A stretch of DNA of 23,696 bases. Source: an uncultured Anaerotruncus sp. (GTDB taxonomy: Bacteria > Bacillota > Clostridia > Oscillospirales > Ruminococcaceae). The stretch lies in the NCBI GenBank assembly GCA_910586875.1, contig CAJUJI010000018.1:4441-28136 (forward strand). The letters are read 5' to 3'. This document shows, one piece after another, positions 14,354 through 21,230 of the stretch. Made by a program: the position numbers and the translations under genes. Position 1 is the first letter of the stretch, and each line of letters begins with the position of its first letter. The notes under the pieces are model-generated. The model was not told the origin of the DNA and made no database searches. It worked only from the letters and a program-made list of their open reading frames with translations.

Positions 14354-15340
14354 TTATCCCAATGCTTCCTCTAGGAAACATCCATCACGAATTAGCAACA
14401 GATCATCGATATAAAGGCTCGCATCCTTCACAATCATGTCAATATGCTTTTTCGCAACCACTGTTCCACCAAAGTTCGCATTATTGCCTGCCGCCATATG
14501 TACGGTGCCCAGACCTGCTTCATCCTCCAACAGTGCACCACAAAGCCGTGCACAAGGATTCAGTCCAATGCCGAGCTCGCCCACCAAAAAGCACTGCGGA
14601 TCCCCTGCGCTGCTCAGCAGCGTTTGCAGTTCCTGTGCTTGTGTACCGCCAGTAATAGAGGTGATCACGCCCTTTTCTACCTTGACCGTAACCGGCTCGC
14701 GGATGAGACCCACCCCTGCAATGCTGGCATTGACCACCAACACCCCTTCGGTTTTGCCCTCCATCGGCGCAATGCTTGACTCAATGTTCGGCGGCGCCGC
14801 AAAAGCACCCGCCGTGCGCGCTACACCGTCCACCGCACGCCCGTTGCGCCCCTTCAGATCAAAGCTGATGTCTGTCCCCGTTTTTTCACAAACAATGCGG
14901 GCGCTTGATGCCTGGGTAAGCAGATCCTTGACCTTGTTTGCAACAATCTGCCGCTGTAAAAAGTCCGCCTCAATCGCGCCGGAAATCATCATCTCCGGCC
15001 AGAATTCCGGCATCGTGATAATCCGGCAGCCTGCTGCTTTGGCATCCTTGACCGCTTGGGTGTGCGACATGGATTTGGTCGTAACCAAAAACGCCACCGT
15101 CGCCTTGACCAGTGCACCGCCAACCAGTGCAGGCGGCTCTGCGCCATGCCCCTTTGTCGGCTGGATTACCACCATGTTGGTGCAGGCGCCAAGCGCCAAA
15201 CAAGCGCGTGTCATCTGGTTTGCAACGGTAAAGGATTCGTAATCACAAACGATAACCGCTACATCCTCGCTGGTAACCCCCGCACAGTCGGTTGCCAGCT
15301 TCATCGCACCTCGCATCATCAAATTTTCACGCATTTCCAT
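14354..15340 (-). CDS. AmpS/M29-like metalloprotein (aminopeptidase-T-related)
   Basis: A 328-residue protein related to COG2309 (AmpS/aminopeptidase T, peptidase family M29). The C-terminal metal-site blocks are GELGIGLNPCA, GTVHMAAGNNANFGG and KKHIDMIVKD; the N-terminal half has an alpha/beta domain. This group also includes NicX-type ring-opening dioxygenases, so peptidase activity is not certain; the oxygen-dependent role is unlikely in an anaerobe. AAAGGAG precedes the ATG. It is first of the three-gene operon with the TAXI transporter, so it probably acts on the imported compound or peptide. Confidence 0.8.
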   Translation of the reverse strand: MEMRENLMMRGAMKLATDCAGVTSEDVAVIVCDYESFTVANQMTRACLALGACTNMVVIQPTKGHGAEPPALVGGALVKATVAFLVTTKSMSHTQAVKDAKAAGCRIITMPEFWPEMMISGAIEADFLQRQIVANKVKDLLTQASSARIVCEKTGTDISFDLKGRNGRAVDGVARTAGAFAAPPNIESSIAPMEGKTEGVLVVNASIAGVGLIREPVTVKVEKGVITSITGGTQAQELQTLLSSAGDPQCFLVGELGIGLNPCARLCGALLEDEAGLGTVHMAAGNNANFGGTVVAKKHIDMIVKDASLYIDDLLLIRDGCFLEEALG

Positions 15341-15473
15341 AGTCCCTCTCCTTTCTATCTAAGCCCAAATAAAGCCCCCTCTGGCCTTTTTAAAGAATGC
15401 AAGGGGTCTAGGAGGCAGCGTCCCTCGCCACTTCCCGCAATAAAATCCTTTGGTTTTATTGCAAAAAACCCCC
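15341..15473 (-). other. Gap between activator gene and AmpS-TAXI operon
   Basis: It holds an AT-rich stem, GCAATAAAA/TTTTATTGC (15437-15462), without a following T tract, and an imperfect stem near 15370-15395. I see no convincing sigmaA promoter. A TGGC-N-TGC sequence at about 15413-15430 has the wrong spacing for sigma-54. The AmpS operon may be read through from the activator gene. Confidence 0.35.
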
Positions 15474-17249
15474 TTACTGCTTGCGGTACAGGGTCGTCAG
15501 ACTGATCCCCAATGCCTGTGCCGCCAGCTTTTTACCCTCGGTGGTGTCCCCGTAAAACTCCAAATATTTGGCAATCGCCATCTGTTCAAACCCCTGTGTC
15601 ATCTCCTGCAAGGTTTCCTTTGTACTGCCGGGCTGCGGCAGTAGACAATCTGCTGCTACAGAAAGCCCCAATCCCGTCGGCGCTAACAGGTATGGCGGCA
15701 GGTTTTCCAGCTCAATCTGTCCGCCCTCGGTAAAGTTTACCGCATATTCCAGCACATTCTCCATTTCACGAATATTCCCCGGCCACTGGTAAAAGAACAG
15801 CTTTTGCTGCACATCATGCGAAATTAGCTTGGACGGCAAACCCAGCCGCGCACAGATTTTTTTCACAAAATATTGCGCACAGAGCAGAATGTCGCTCCCG
15901 CGCTCCCGCAGTGGAGGCAATTCCAATGGGATTACATTCAGCCGGTAGTATAAATCCTCTCGAAATCTCCCCTCCCCCAGCATCGCTGGAATATCCTTGT
16001 GGGTTGCCGCAATCACCTTAATATCTAGCTTGACCGGCTTGCTCCCACCGATGCGGACGACCTCTCGTTCTTGGAGCACCCGTAGCAGCTTTGGCTGCAA
16101 ATGCAGTGGCAGATCTCCAATTTCATCCAAAAATAGCGTGCCACCGTTCGCCTGCTCGAATTTACCGGCCTTCCCCCGCGGGTCCGCTCCGGTAAAGGTG
16201 CCGCGCTCATAGCCAAACAGCTCGCTTTCCATCAGCGATTCCGGTATCGCCGAACAGTTGACCGAAACCAGTGGCGTATGGCAGCGCCGTGAACTTGCAT
16301 GAATGCACTTGACAAACAATTCTTTACCCGTTCCGCTTTCGCCGGTAATCAGGATGGTAGAATCGGTGCGGGCAGCAATTTTCGCCTGTGCAATCACCCG
16401 CTGGAGCGCCTCACATTCCCCAATAATCTGTTCAAAGCCTACTCGCCCGCCAGAGCCAAAGCGTGCGGCAATCTGTGCAACCCGCTGCTGCTCATCAAAG
16501 CTGATCAGCGTGGAGACCTTTTCGTTGTGCAGCATGACCTCCTGCGCATGATATGCAACCTGTAAGGTCCGGTCCCCTACCATCCATTCTGCATAAACCT
16601 CCTGCCCACTGGATGCTTCCGGATCAAAGCCCTGCAAAAATTCTTCCAGCGGACGCCCGACCACCGTCTGCCCTAGAATATCGATTCCCAGTGCACGCAG
16701 CGCCGCATTGTTGATATAGCTGATCTCCCCCTCGCTGCCAACAATCAAAATTCCCTTGTCAATCGAGTTAATCAGCTCATTGATATTTGCTTGTCCAATA
16801 TGAATTTGGTTGCGCATGGTCAGATTTTCTACGTCCTTCGCCAGCGAATCTGCAAGCTGCTCCAACACCTTTACCAAGGAATCGGCTTTCTGTTCCACCA
16901 AAGCTTTTTGCTCCATATTGAACGCACAAAGTCCGATCACTCCTATCACTGCACCACCCGATAAAATCGGCGCAGCGAGCGTCCCGACCTCCTCGCAGCT
17001 CAGATAATTTGCGCAGCTCTTGCAATGTAGCGTTTTGGAGCGGATGTTGACCATCGGCCTGCCGGTTTCCAACACACGGGTAAACACCGAATTTTCCGGT
17101 GTATTCTCCAGCAAATGCTGCCGAAAATGCCCTGTCCCAGCAATCCGCAACAGCTTTTCATCCACAATCGTAAGCTCCAGACCCAACACGCCGGAAAGGT
17201 CCTCCGCCATCTGCTGGACGCGGTCCTCGATAAATTTTAGATAGGACAT
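15474..17249 (-). CDS. Sigma-54-dependent transcriptional activator with PAS domain
   Basis: A 591-residue enhancer-binding protein. Residues 1-140 are a sensor-like domain with Cys76, Cys79 and Cys85; about 150-250 form a PAS domain; 270-510 are the AAA+ core with Walker A GESGTGKE (303-310), the sigma-54 contact loop as GTFTGA (350-355) rather than GAFTGA, Walker B TLFLDEIGD and the FREDLYYRLNV arginine region. A Fis-type helix-turn-helix ends the protein (572-590) abruptly after TLYRKQ. Start 17249 has GGAGG 8 nt upstream. It follows cyuA by 59 bp; cyuA has a -24/-12 promoter, so this is its likely activator, like CdsR of Clostridioides difficile (from memory). Confidence 0.9.
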   Translation of the reverse strand: MSYLKFIEDRVQQMAEDLSGVLGLELTIVDEKLLRIAGTGHFRQHLLENTPENSVFTRVLETGRPMVNIRSKTLHCKSCANYLSCEEVGTLAAPILSGGAVIGVIGLCAFNMEQKALVEQKADSLVKVLEQLADSLAKDVENLTMRNQIHIGQANINELINSIDKGILIVGSEGEISYINNAALRALGIDILGQTVVGRPLEEFLQGFDPEASSGQEVYAEWMVGDRTLQVAYHAQEVMLHNEKVSTLISFDEQQRVAQIAARFGSGGRVGFEQIIGECEALQRVIAQAKIAARTDSTILITGESGTGKELFVKCIHASSRRCHTPLVSVNCSAIPESLMESELFGYERGTFTGADPRGKAGKFEQANGGTLFLDEIGDLPLHLQPKLLRVLQEREVVRIGGSKPVKLDIKVIAATHKDIPAMLGEGRFREDLYYRLNVIPLELPPLRERGSDILLCAQYFVKKICARLGLPSKLISHDVQQKLFFYQWPGNIREMENVLEYAVNFTEGGQIELENLPPYLLAPTGLGLSVAADCLLPQPGSTKETLQEMTQGFEQMAIAKYLEFYGDTTEGKKLAAQALGISLTTLYRKQ

Positions 17250-17271
17250 TTTCCGCCCCTCCCTGCCCAGG

Positions 17272-17285
17272 TCTAAGCGCTTACA
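17272..17285 (-). promoter_or_regulatory. Possible CcpA cre site
   Basis: Minus strand TGTAAGCGCTTAGA matches the cre consensus TGWAANCGNTNWCA at all but one position. It lies in the 59-bp gap before the activator gene, so carbon catabolite control of the activator is possible. A single site with one mismatch can be chance. Confidence 0.45.
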
Positions 17286-17308
17286 TTTCTTTGTTTGTTC
17301 CCACAAAT

Positions 17309-18592
17309 TTATTTCAGCATTACATTGATAATTTCGTGGTCCATGTCCCGCATCCCGTCCATACAAATCTGTCCCAGATTTTGGATTGTTCCTTCCGCGT
17401 CGGCCTCTACAATTCCGTCCGTGCCATCTATTATAATGTCATGCACTGCAAGCGACGCTTGGATAACCGCCTCCGATGCGGCAGCCGCCAGCTTGAGCGC
17501 ACAGCCGCCCTTTGCCCCATCACAAAGCATCCCTGCAACCGTACCAACCATATTCCGAATTGCACCAGCCAGCTGCTGATCATTACCGCCATACAGCCAA
17601 CTAATCGCCACCGATGCACCGATTCCCGCCGCAACTGCACAGCCACAGATAGGCGAGAGCTTCCCCGTATACTCTTTAATATAAGCGGTTACCAGATGGC
17701 TGATCGCCAGTGCACGCGCCAGTGTTTGCTCATCCTTGCCCAACCGCTCGCAAACAACCGCCACTGGCAAAATTGCCGTCAAACCATGGTTGCCGCTGCC
17801 CGCGCTGCTCATGACCGGTTTATTCACGCCCGCCATACGCGCATCACAGGCGGAAGCTGTCACCATCTTGGCATGATTGGCAATGTCGTCCTGCAAAATT
17901 CCCTGCTGTTCCAGCGCGCGAATGCCCTGCCCAACTGCCATTCCAAGGGTATGCTCAAAGCCATAGGCGGCCATATCCATATTGACCCTTACGCCATCCA
18001 GCAAAAACGCAATCTGTTCAAACTCCACCGTCTCCGCAAATTTACGGATGTCCGCTACAGATAAGTCCTTCAATTCCGCCAGCAGCCAGCTTGTATTGTC
18101 CTCCTGCTGCTCGGCCTGTTGCAGTAATGTCGCCTTTCCATTGAGCCACAGACCGGTTACGTTGGTGTGGCTTTTCTCAATCACGCAGCAGCTTTCATCC
18201 CCATTCTGGCCAGTTACCTGTGCCCGAATATAAAAGTTTCCTTTCTGGTCCTCAACCTGTAGCAGCACGCGTTTTTCCGTTACAAATTGTTGTGCCTGCT
18301 GTGTATAGGAGGTATTTACCCGGCGCAGCACCTCCAATCCACCCTGCGCGTCGCCGCAAAGAACCCCCAGTGCAGCCGCAATTTCCAACCCTTTGCTGCT
18401 GGTGCCTGGAATTCCAACCCGCATTCCATTTTTAAAAATATTCGGGCTCACATCCACCTGTACCCGTACCGGCTCCCCCTGCAACAGTGCAGCAGCCTGT
18501 GCCGCCGCAAGTGCAACCGCGGCAGGTTCGGTACAGCCTAGAGCAGGCTTTACCTGCGTTTTTAGAATGTCGATATATTTTTGCATTTCCAT
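17309..18592 (-). CDS. cyuA: L-cysteine desulfidase (UPF0597 / serine dehydratase-like)
   Basis: A 427-residue cytoplasmic enzyme of the CyuA/CdsB family, converting L-cysteine to pyruvate, ammonia and sulfide with a [4Fe-4S] cluster. Family blocks are PALGCTEPAAVALA (Cys20), SSAGSGNHGLTAILPV (262-277), SPICGCAVAAGIGAS (Cys316, Cys318) and CDGAKGGCALK (Cys357, Cys364), which supply the cluster ligands. Start at ATG 18592 has AAGG 8 nt upstream; a GTG three codons earlier and an ATG two codons later are alternatives. It lies behind a near-perfect sigma-54 promoter and upstream of the activator gene. Some relatives may prefer serine or other amino acids. Confidence 0.88.
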   Translation of the reverse strand: MEMQKYIDILKTQVKPALGCTEPAAVALAAAQAAALLQGEPVRVQVDVSPNIFKNGMRVGIPGTSSKGLEIAAALGVLCGDAQGGLEVLRRVNTSYTQQAQQFVTEKRVLLQVEDQKGNFYIRAQVTGQNGDESCCVIEKSHTNVTGLWLNGKATLLQQAEQQEDNTSWLLAELKDLSVADIRKFAETVEFEQIAFLLDGVRVNMDMAAYGFEHTLGMAVGQGIRALEQQGILQDDIANHAKMVTASACDARMAGVNKPVMSSAGSGNHGLTAILPVAVVCERLGKDEQTLARALAISHLVTAYIKEYTGKLSPICGCAVAAGIGASVAISWLYGGNDQQLAGAIRNMVGTVAGMLCDGAKGGCALKLAAAASEAVIQASLAVHDIIIDGTDGIVEADAEGTIQNLGQICMDGMRDMDHEIINVMLK

Positions 18593-18657
18593 AACGTTCA
18601 CCTTGCTCCACTCAAAATTATTCCAATACAGTCCATCATCGACCTTCTATATAAAGC

Positions 18658-18674
18658 AGCAAGTTTTGTGCCAA
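18658..18674 (-). promoter_or_regulatory. Sigma-54 (-24/-12) promoter of cyuA
   Basis: Minus strand TTGGCACAAAACTTGCT: GG and GC are separated by exactly 10 nt and the match to TTGGCAC-N5-TTGCW is complete. It lies 66 bp upstream of the cyuA ATG. The gene for a sigma-54 activator follows cyuA. Confidence 0.88.
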
Positions 18675-18719
18675 AGTTTCTTCCTTTAAAAATCCCTAGC
18701 CAGGTGGATTTTTTGCCTT

Positions 18720-18751
18720 TTGCAACAAATTTCATTTTTTCATTTTTGCAA
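18720..18751 (-). promoter_or_regulatory. Possible upstream activator sites
   Basis: Two TTGCAA palindromes (18720-18725 and 18746-18751) lie 26 bp apart in a very AT-rich stretch 46-93 bp upstream of the -24 box. Position fits enhancer sites for the sigma-54 activator. The motif is short, so this is tentative. Confidence 0.25.
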
Positions 18752-18796
18752 ATTTAAAAATTATTTTTTATTTTTGAAAATAAATAAATGCCTTTC

Positions 18797-19267
18797 TCAC
18801 CATACCCAGTCATAACGCAGCTGATTCCAGCGATAGACCACCTTTTCTACATCCAAAATGATCTCACATTCAGCATGATAGGGCGGCTGATCAAACCATA
18901 CCCAACACAAAAACAACATTGATTGAAAGCTTTTATATTGCGTGAGGAACTCTATCCGATAATCTCCGCGATTTACCGCATTGATAAAGTCCAACGGCTC
19001 CCAGCTTTTACGAATGGTCAGACCCTCTTTATTTTCCCGAAAGGTATAGATGCAAACCCCTTCGATCTCCCCTTCAGTGATCTGGAAATCTACCTGTGCA
19101 GCATCTGTACTAACCGTTTTATCCGATTCATTCTGTGGGTGCTGGCTTGTGATCCAAAAGCCCTCCGGAAAGAGAAAGGAGAGAACCCCATCCTGAAACT
19201 CTATTTTTTCAGCAGAACAATCATGCAGGCTGAGAAAATCGTCTGTAAATTCGCAGTGCTGATACAT
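18797..19267 (-). CDS. Hypothetical protein, unrecognised
   Basis: A 156-residue soluble protein that I cannot assign. It is acidic and rich in aromatic residues (many Trp, Phe, Tyr), with no signal peptide or clear membrane segment; blocks such as ILSFLFPEGFW-like and CWVWFDQPPYHAEC suggest a compact beta-rich domain. Start 19267 is fixed by GGAGG 6 nt upstream; longer frames would run back through the terminator of the preceding gene. It is a stand-alone gene between that terminator and the cyuA promoter. Its own promoter is not obvious. Confidence 0.7.
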   Translation of the reverse strand: MYQHCEFTDDFLSLHDCSAEKIEFQDGVLSFLFPEGFWITSQHPQNESDKTVSTDAAQVDFQITEGEIEGVCIYTFRENKEGLTIRKSWEPLDFINAVNRGDYRIEFLTQYKSFQSMLFLCWVWFDQPPYHAECEIILDVEKVVYRWNQLRYDWVW

Positions 19268-19284
19268 CCAATCCCTCCAAAGCC

Positions 19285-19326
19285 ACGATAAAATAAAAAC
19301 CGGTGTGGACATTGCATCCACACCGG
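19285..19326 (-). terminator. Terminator of the zinc-ribbon gene
   Basis: CCGGTGTGGA and TCCACACCGG arms (19300-19309, 19317-19326) with a 7-nt loop are followed on the minus strand by TTTTTATTTT. A textbook intrinsic terminator 35 bp after the stop codon. Confidence 0.88.
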
Positions 19327-19361
19327 CCTCCATAATAAACATTCAATATTGCTGCCTTTGC

Positions 19362-19640
19362 TTACTGAGCGTCCTTCATCTTCGCAAAGCACTCAGAGCA
19401 ATAAACCGGACGGTCCTCACGCGGCTGGAAAGGAACCTTTGCCTCGCCGCCACAGGAAGCACATACAGCAGTGAACATCTCACGCTGCGGTCTCGCATTG
19501 TTCTTGCGTGCATCGCGACATGCTTTGCATCTCTGCGGCTCATTTACAAAGCCTCTTTCAGCATAGAACTCCTGCTCGCCAGCAGTAAAAACGAACTCGG
19601 CTCCGCACTCTTTGCATGTTAATGTTTTGTCTGTGTACAT
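19362..19640 (-). CDS. Two-zinc-ribbon small protein
   Basis: A 92-residue protein with two CxxC-CxxC modules. The first is CKECGAEFVFTAGEQEFYAE followed by RCKACR, typical of the zf-trcl probable zinc-ribbon domain; the second is CASCGG then YCSECF. It is probably a zinc-binding nucleic acid or protein adaptor; its function is not known. ATG 19640 has GAGG 8 nt upstream; the longer frame from 19739 has no ribosome binding site. It follows the sigma factor gene by 140 bp with a possible promoter of its own and ends at a strong terminator. Confidence 0.88.
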   Translation of the reverse strand: MYTDKTLTCKECGAEFVFTAGEQEFYAERGFVNEPQRCKACRDARKNNARPQREMFTAVCASCGGEAKVPFQPREDRPVYCSECFAKMKDAQ

Positions 19641-19728
19641 TTGATTAACCTCGCTTAAATTTGGATTTACCCACTGGAACTGCATGAACCGAGATTGATA
19701 ACAAGCTCTGCTAATGGGCGCCAAAGGG

Positions 19729-19758
19729 TATATATGCAACCCCTATTGGGATTGTCAC
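19729..19758 (-). promoter_or_regulatory. Possible promoter of the zinc-ribbon gene
   Basis: On the minus strand GTGACA (19753-19758), an 18-bp spacer and TATATA (19729-19734), the latter preceded by TGC. Leader to the ATG is about 80 nt. Moderate match only. Confidence 0.4.
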
Positions 19759-19780
19759 AAAATTGGGGTTCGCGGAAGGT

Positions 19781-20374
19781 TCATCCTGGGATAAACACGC
19801 TCCGCAGCTTTCGCCGCACTCTTTGCAAGGCATTGTCAACAGCTTTCACAGACGATTTCAGTTTCTGCGCCATCTCATCATAAGAGTAAGAGCTGAGGTA
19901 CAATTGTAAAACTTGCCGTTCGAATAAGGACAAAAGATTCAGAATTTGCTGATTGCGTGCGTCGGCTTCCTCATGCTGAATGACAACAGCTTGAGGATCA
20001 ACGTTAAAGGTGACAGCCTCGACCGTTTCGCTCAGCGGAACGTACCCCCTCATTGGTGCGTTCTTATCCCGCATATGCGCAGCAATCGCGCTACTCAGCT
20101 TATTATTCACACAAACAGTTGCAAATGTCCGAAAGGAACCACGCGCATCATCACGGTAATTGCGAATTGCTTTCAGTAAGGCAATCATGCCCTCTTGAAA
20201 AAGGTCCTCTACATCCAGCTCGGCCCTTGCAAAAGCTTTTGCCCGCAATAAAACCCGCGGCTCATAGCGTATAATCAGCGTGGTCAAAGCCTGGTCATCG
20301 CCCTCTTTGGCCAGACGCGCGAGCGCTTCATCGGTATCGTCTTGAAGCGATTTGTGTTCCACAATCTCAGCCAT
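19781..20374 (-). CDS. SigH-like RNA polymerase sigma factor
   Basis: A 197-residue sigma-70 family protein. Region 2 has LDVEDLFQEGMIALLKAIRNY and SFRTFATVCVNNKL; region 4 has LLSLFERQVLQLYLSSYSYDEMAQKLKSSVKAVDNALQRVRRKL. Length and the QEGMIALLKAI block resemble SigH (Spo0H) of sporulating Firmicutes, but an ECF-like factor with another role cannot be excluded. Start 20374 has GGGAG about 6 nt upstream; a GTG 12 codons earlier is less likely. It stands behind a perfect consensus promoter with an embedded palindrome, so transcription is probably strong when not repressed. Confidence 0.88.
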   Translation of the reverse strand: MAEIVEHKSLQDDTDEALARLAKEGDDQALTTLIIRYEPRVLLRAKAFARAELDVEDLFQEGMIALLKAIRNYRDDARGSFRTFATVCVNNKLSSAIAAHMRDKNAPMRGYVPLSETVEAVTFNVDPQAVVIQHEEADARNQQILNLLSLFERQVLQLYLSSYSYDEMAQKLKSSVKAVDNALQRVRRKLRSVFIPG

Positions 20375-20417
20375 CCAACTCTCCCGATTCTGCACATAAT
20401 ATGACCCCACTAAATAC

Positions 20418-20436
20418 GATTGTTATTATAACAATC
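20418..20436. promoter_or_regulatory. 19-bp perfect palindrome over the sigma-factor promoter
   Basis: GATTGTTATAATAACAATC (minus strand) has 9-bp arms around one central base and fully covers the -10 box at 20425-20430. It looks like a repressor operator. I could not match it to a named regulator. Confidence 0.55.
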
Positions 20437-20453
20437 ATTTTGGATTTTGTCAA
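20425..20453 (-). promoter_or_regulatory. Consensus sigmaA promoter of the sigma-factor gene
   Basis: TTGACA (20448-20453), 17-bp spacer and TATAAT (20425-20430) on the minus strand, a 12 of 12 match. About 50 bp upstream of the ATG. Confidence 0.88.
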
Positions 20454-20474
20454 GTATTTTGTGCAAACATCCCA

Positions 20475-21197
20475 TCAGGATTCCTCTTTCTGGAATTTTT
20501 TTACGAGCTCGATAAAATAGCCGGCAGTTTCCTGTGGAATTTCGACCGCTGTTATAATATTTGTGGTTCCGTTTTGGGTGCGCGCAAGGTATAGTTTATC
20601 TTCACACAAGAAAAATTTGTTGCCGCGAAACGAGACAAATAATCCGTCCTTGCTTTGCTTATAAAAGGTAAAGTAATTGCTGACCTTGTGCTTGCTGGGG
20701 TCCAATTCCACCGCCTTTAGCGCCCCTGCCTTGTTCTTCACAGGGTCAAACAAATTTAGCCCATAGGTGTCGCCAAGATGGGTGATCTCCTCAAATTTTT
20801 CCAGATTGATCTCCTTGATTTCATGGTCTTTGCGGCGCTCCGGCCATCTCATATCGGTCCTGCAATAATAGTTGAAGTTTTCCGCGTCAGCGTAATACGC
20901 CTGCGCCTTCTCCCACTGGGATTTCAGGCAGAACACCATCCCCTCGGATTTAGACCCGATATGATAGGTATGAACACAATCGAATTGGCTGTCCTCCAGC
21001 TTTCGGAAGGTCTTACCCCCTACCTCATACTCCTCCTGCTGATAGGACAGCTCATCCGGCCATAAATCCCCATAAAAGCCGGATTGGTATACCTGTCTGT
21101 CCACCCTGACCTCGCGCGGTCTGTCAATCACCGCCAGCAAACACCCACTCAGGCAAGCGGCCAGCAAAATAGCCAGCACCGCAAAACATTTTCGCAT
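20475..21197 (-). CDS. Hypothetical lipoprotein
   Basis: A 240-residue secreted protein of unknown function. The N-terminus is a lipoprotein signal peptide (hydrophobic from residue 4, lipobox LSGC with Cys19; LAAC with Cys15 is an alternative). The rest is hydrophilic with several Cys (FDCVHTY, FCLKSQWEKA, YYCRTD, FLCED) and no recognisable domain. Its stop lies about 20 bp before the sigma-factor -35 box and it starts 33 bp after the MATE gene, so it may be cotranscribed with the latter. Confidence 0.75.
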   Translation of the reverse strand: MRKCFAVLAILLAACLSGCLLAVIDRPREVRVDRQVYQSGFYGDLWPDELSYQQEEYEVGGKTFRKLEDSQFDCVHTYHIGSKSEGMVFCLKSQWEKAQAYYADAENFNYYCRTDMRWPERRKDHEIKEINLEKFEEITHLGDTYGLNLFDPVKNKAGALKAVELDPSKHKVSNYFTFYKQSKDGLFVSFRGNKFFLCEDKLYLARTQNGTTNIITAVEIPQETAGYFIELVKKFQKEES

Positions 21198-21230
21198 GAT
21201 ACCCCTTCGCTTCCTCTGTCAAATTGCCCG

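Noticed and set aside
14354..15340. NicX-type dioxygenase function for the AmpS-like protein
   Set aside because: Related by family, but the reaction needs oxygen and no nicotinate genes are nearby.
15411..15432. Sigma-54-like TGGC...TGC before the AmpS operon
   Set aside because: Spacing between GG and GC is 11 nt and the -24 box is poor.
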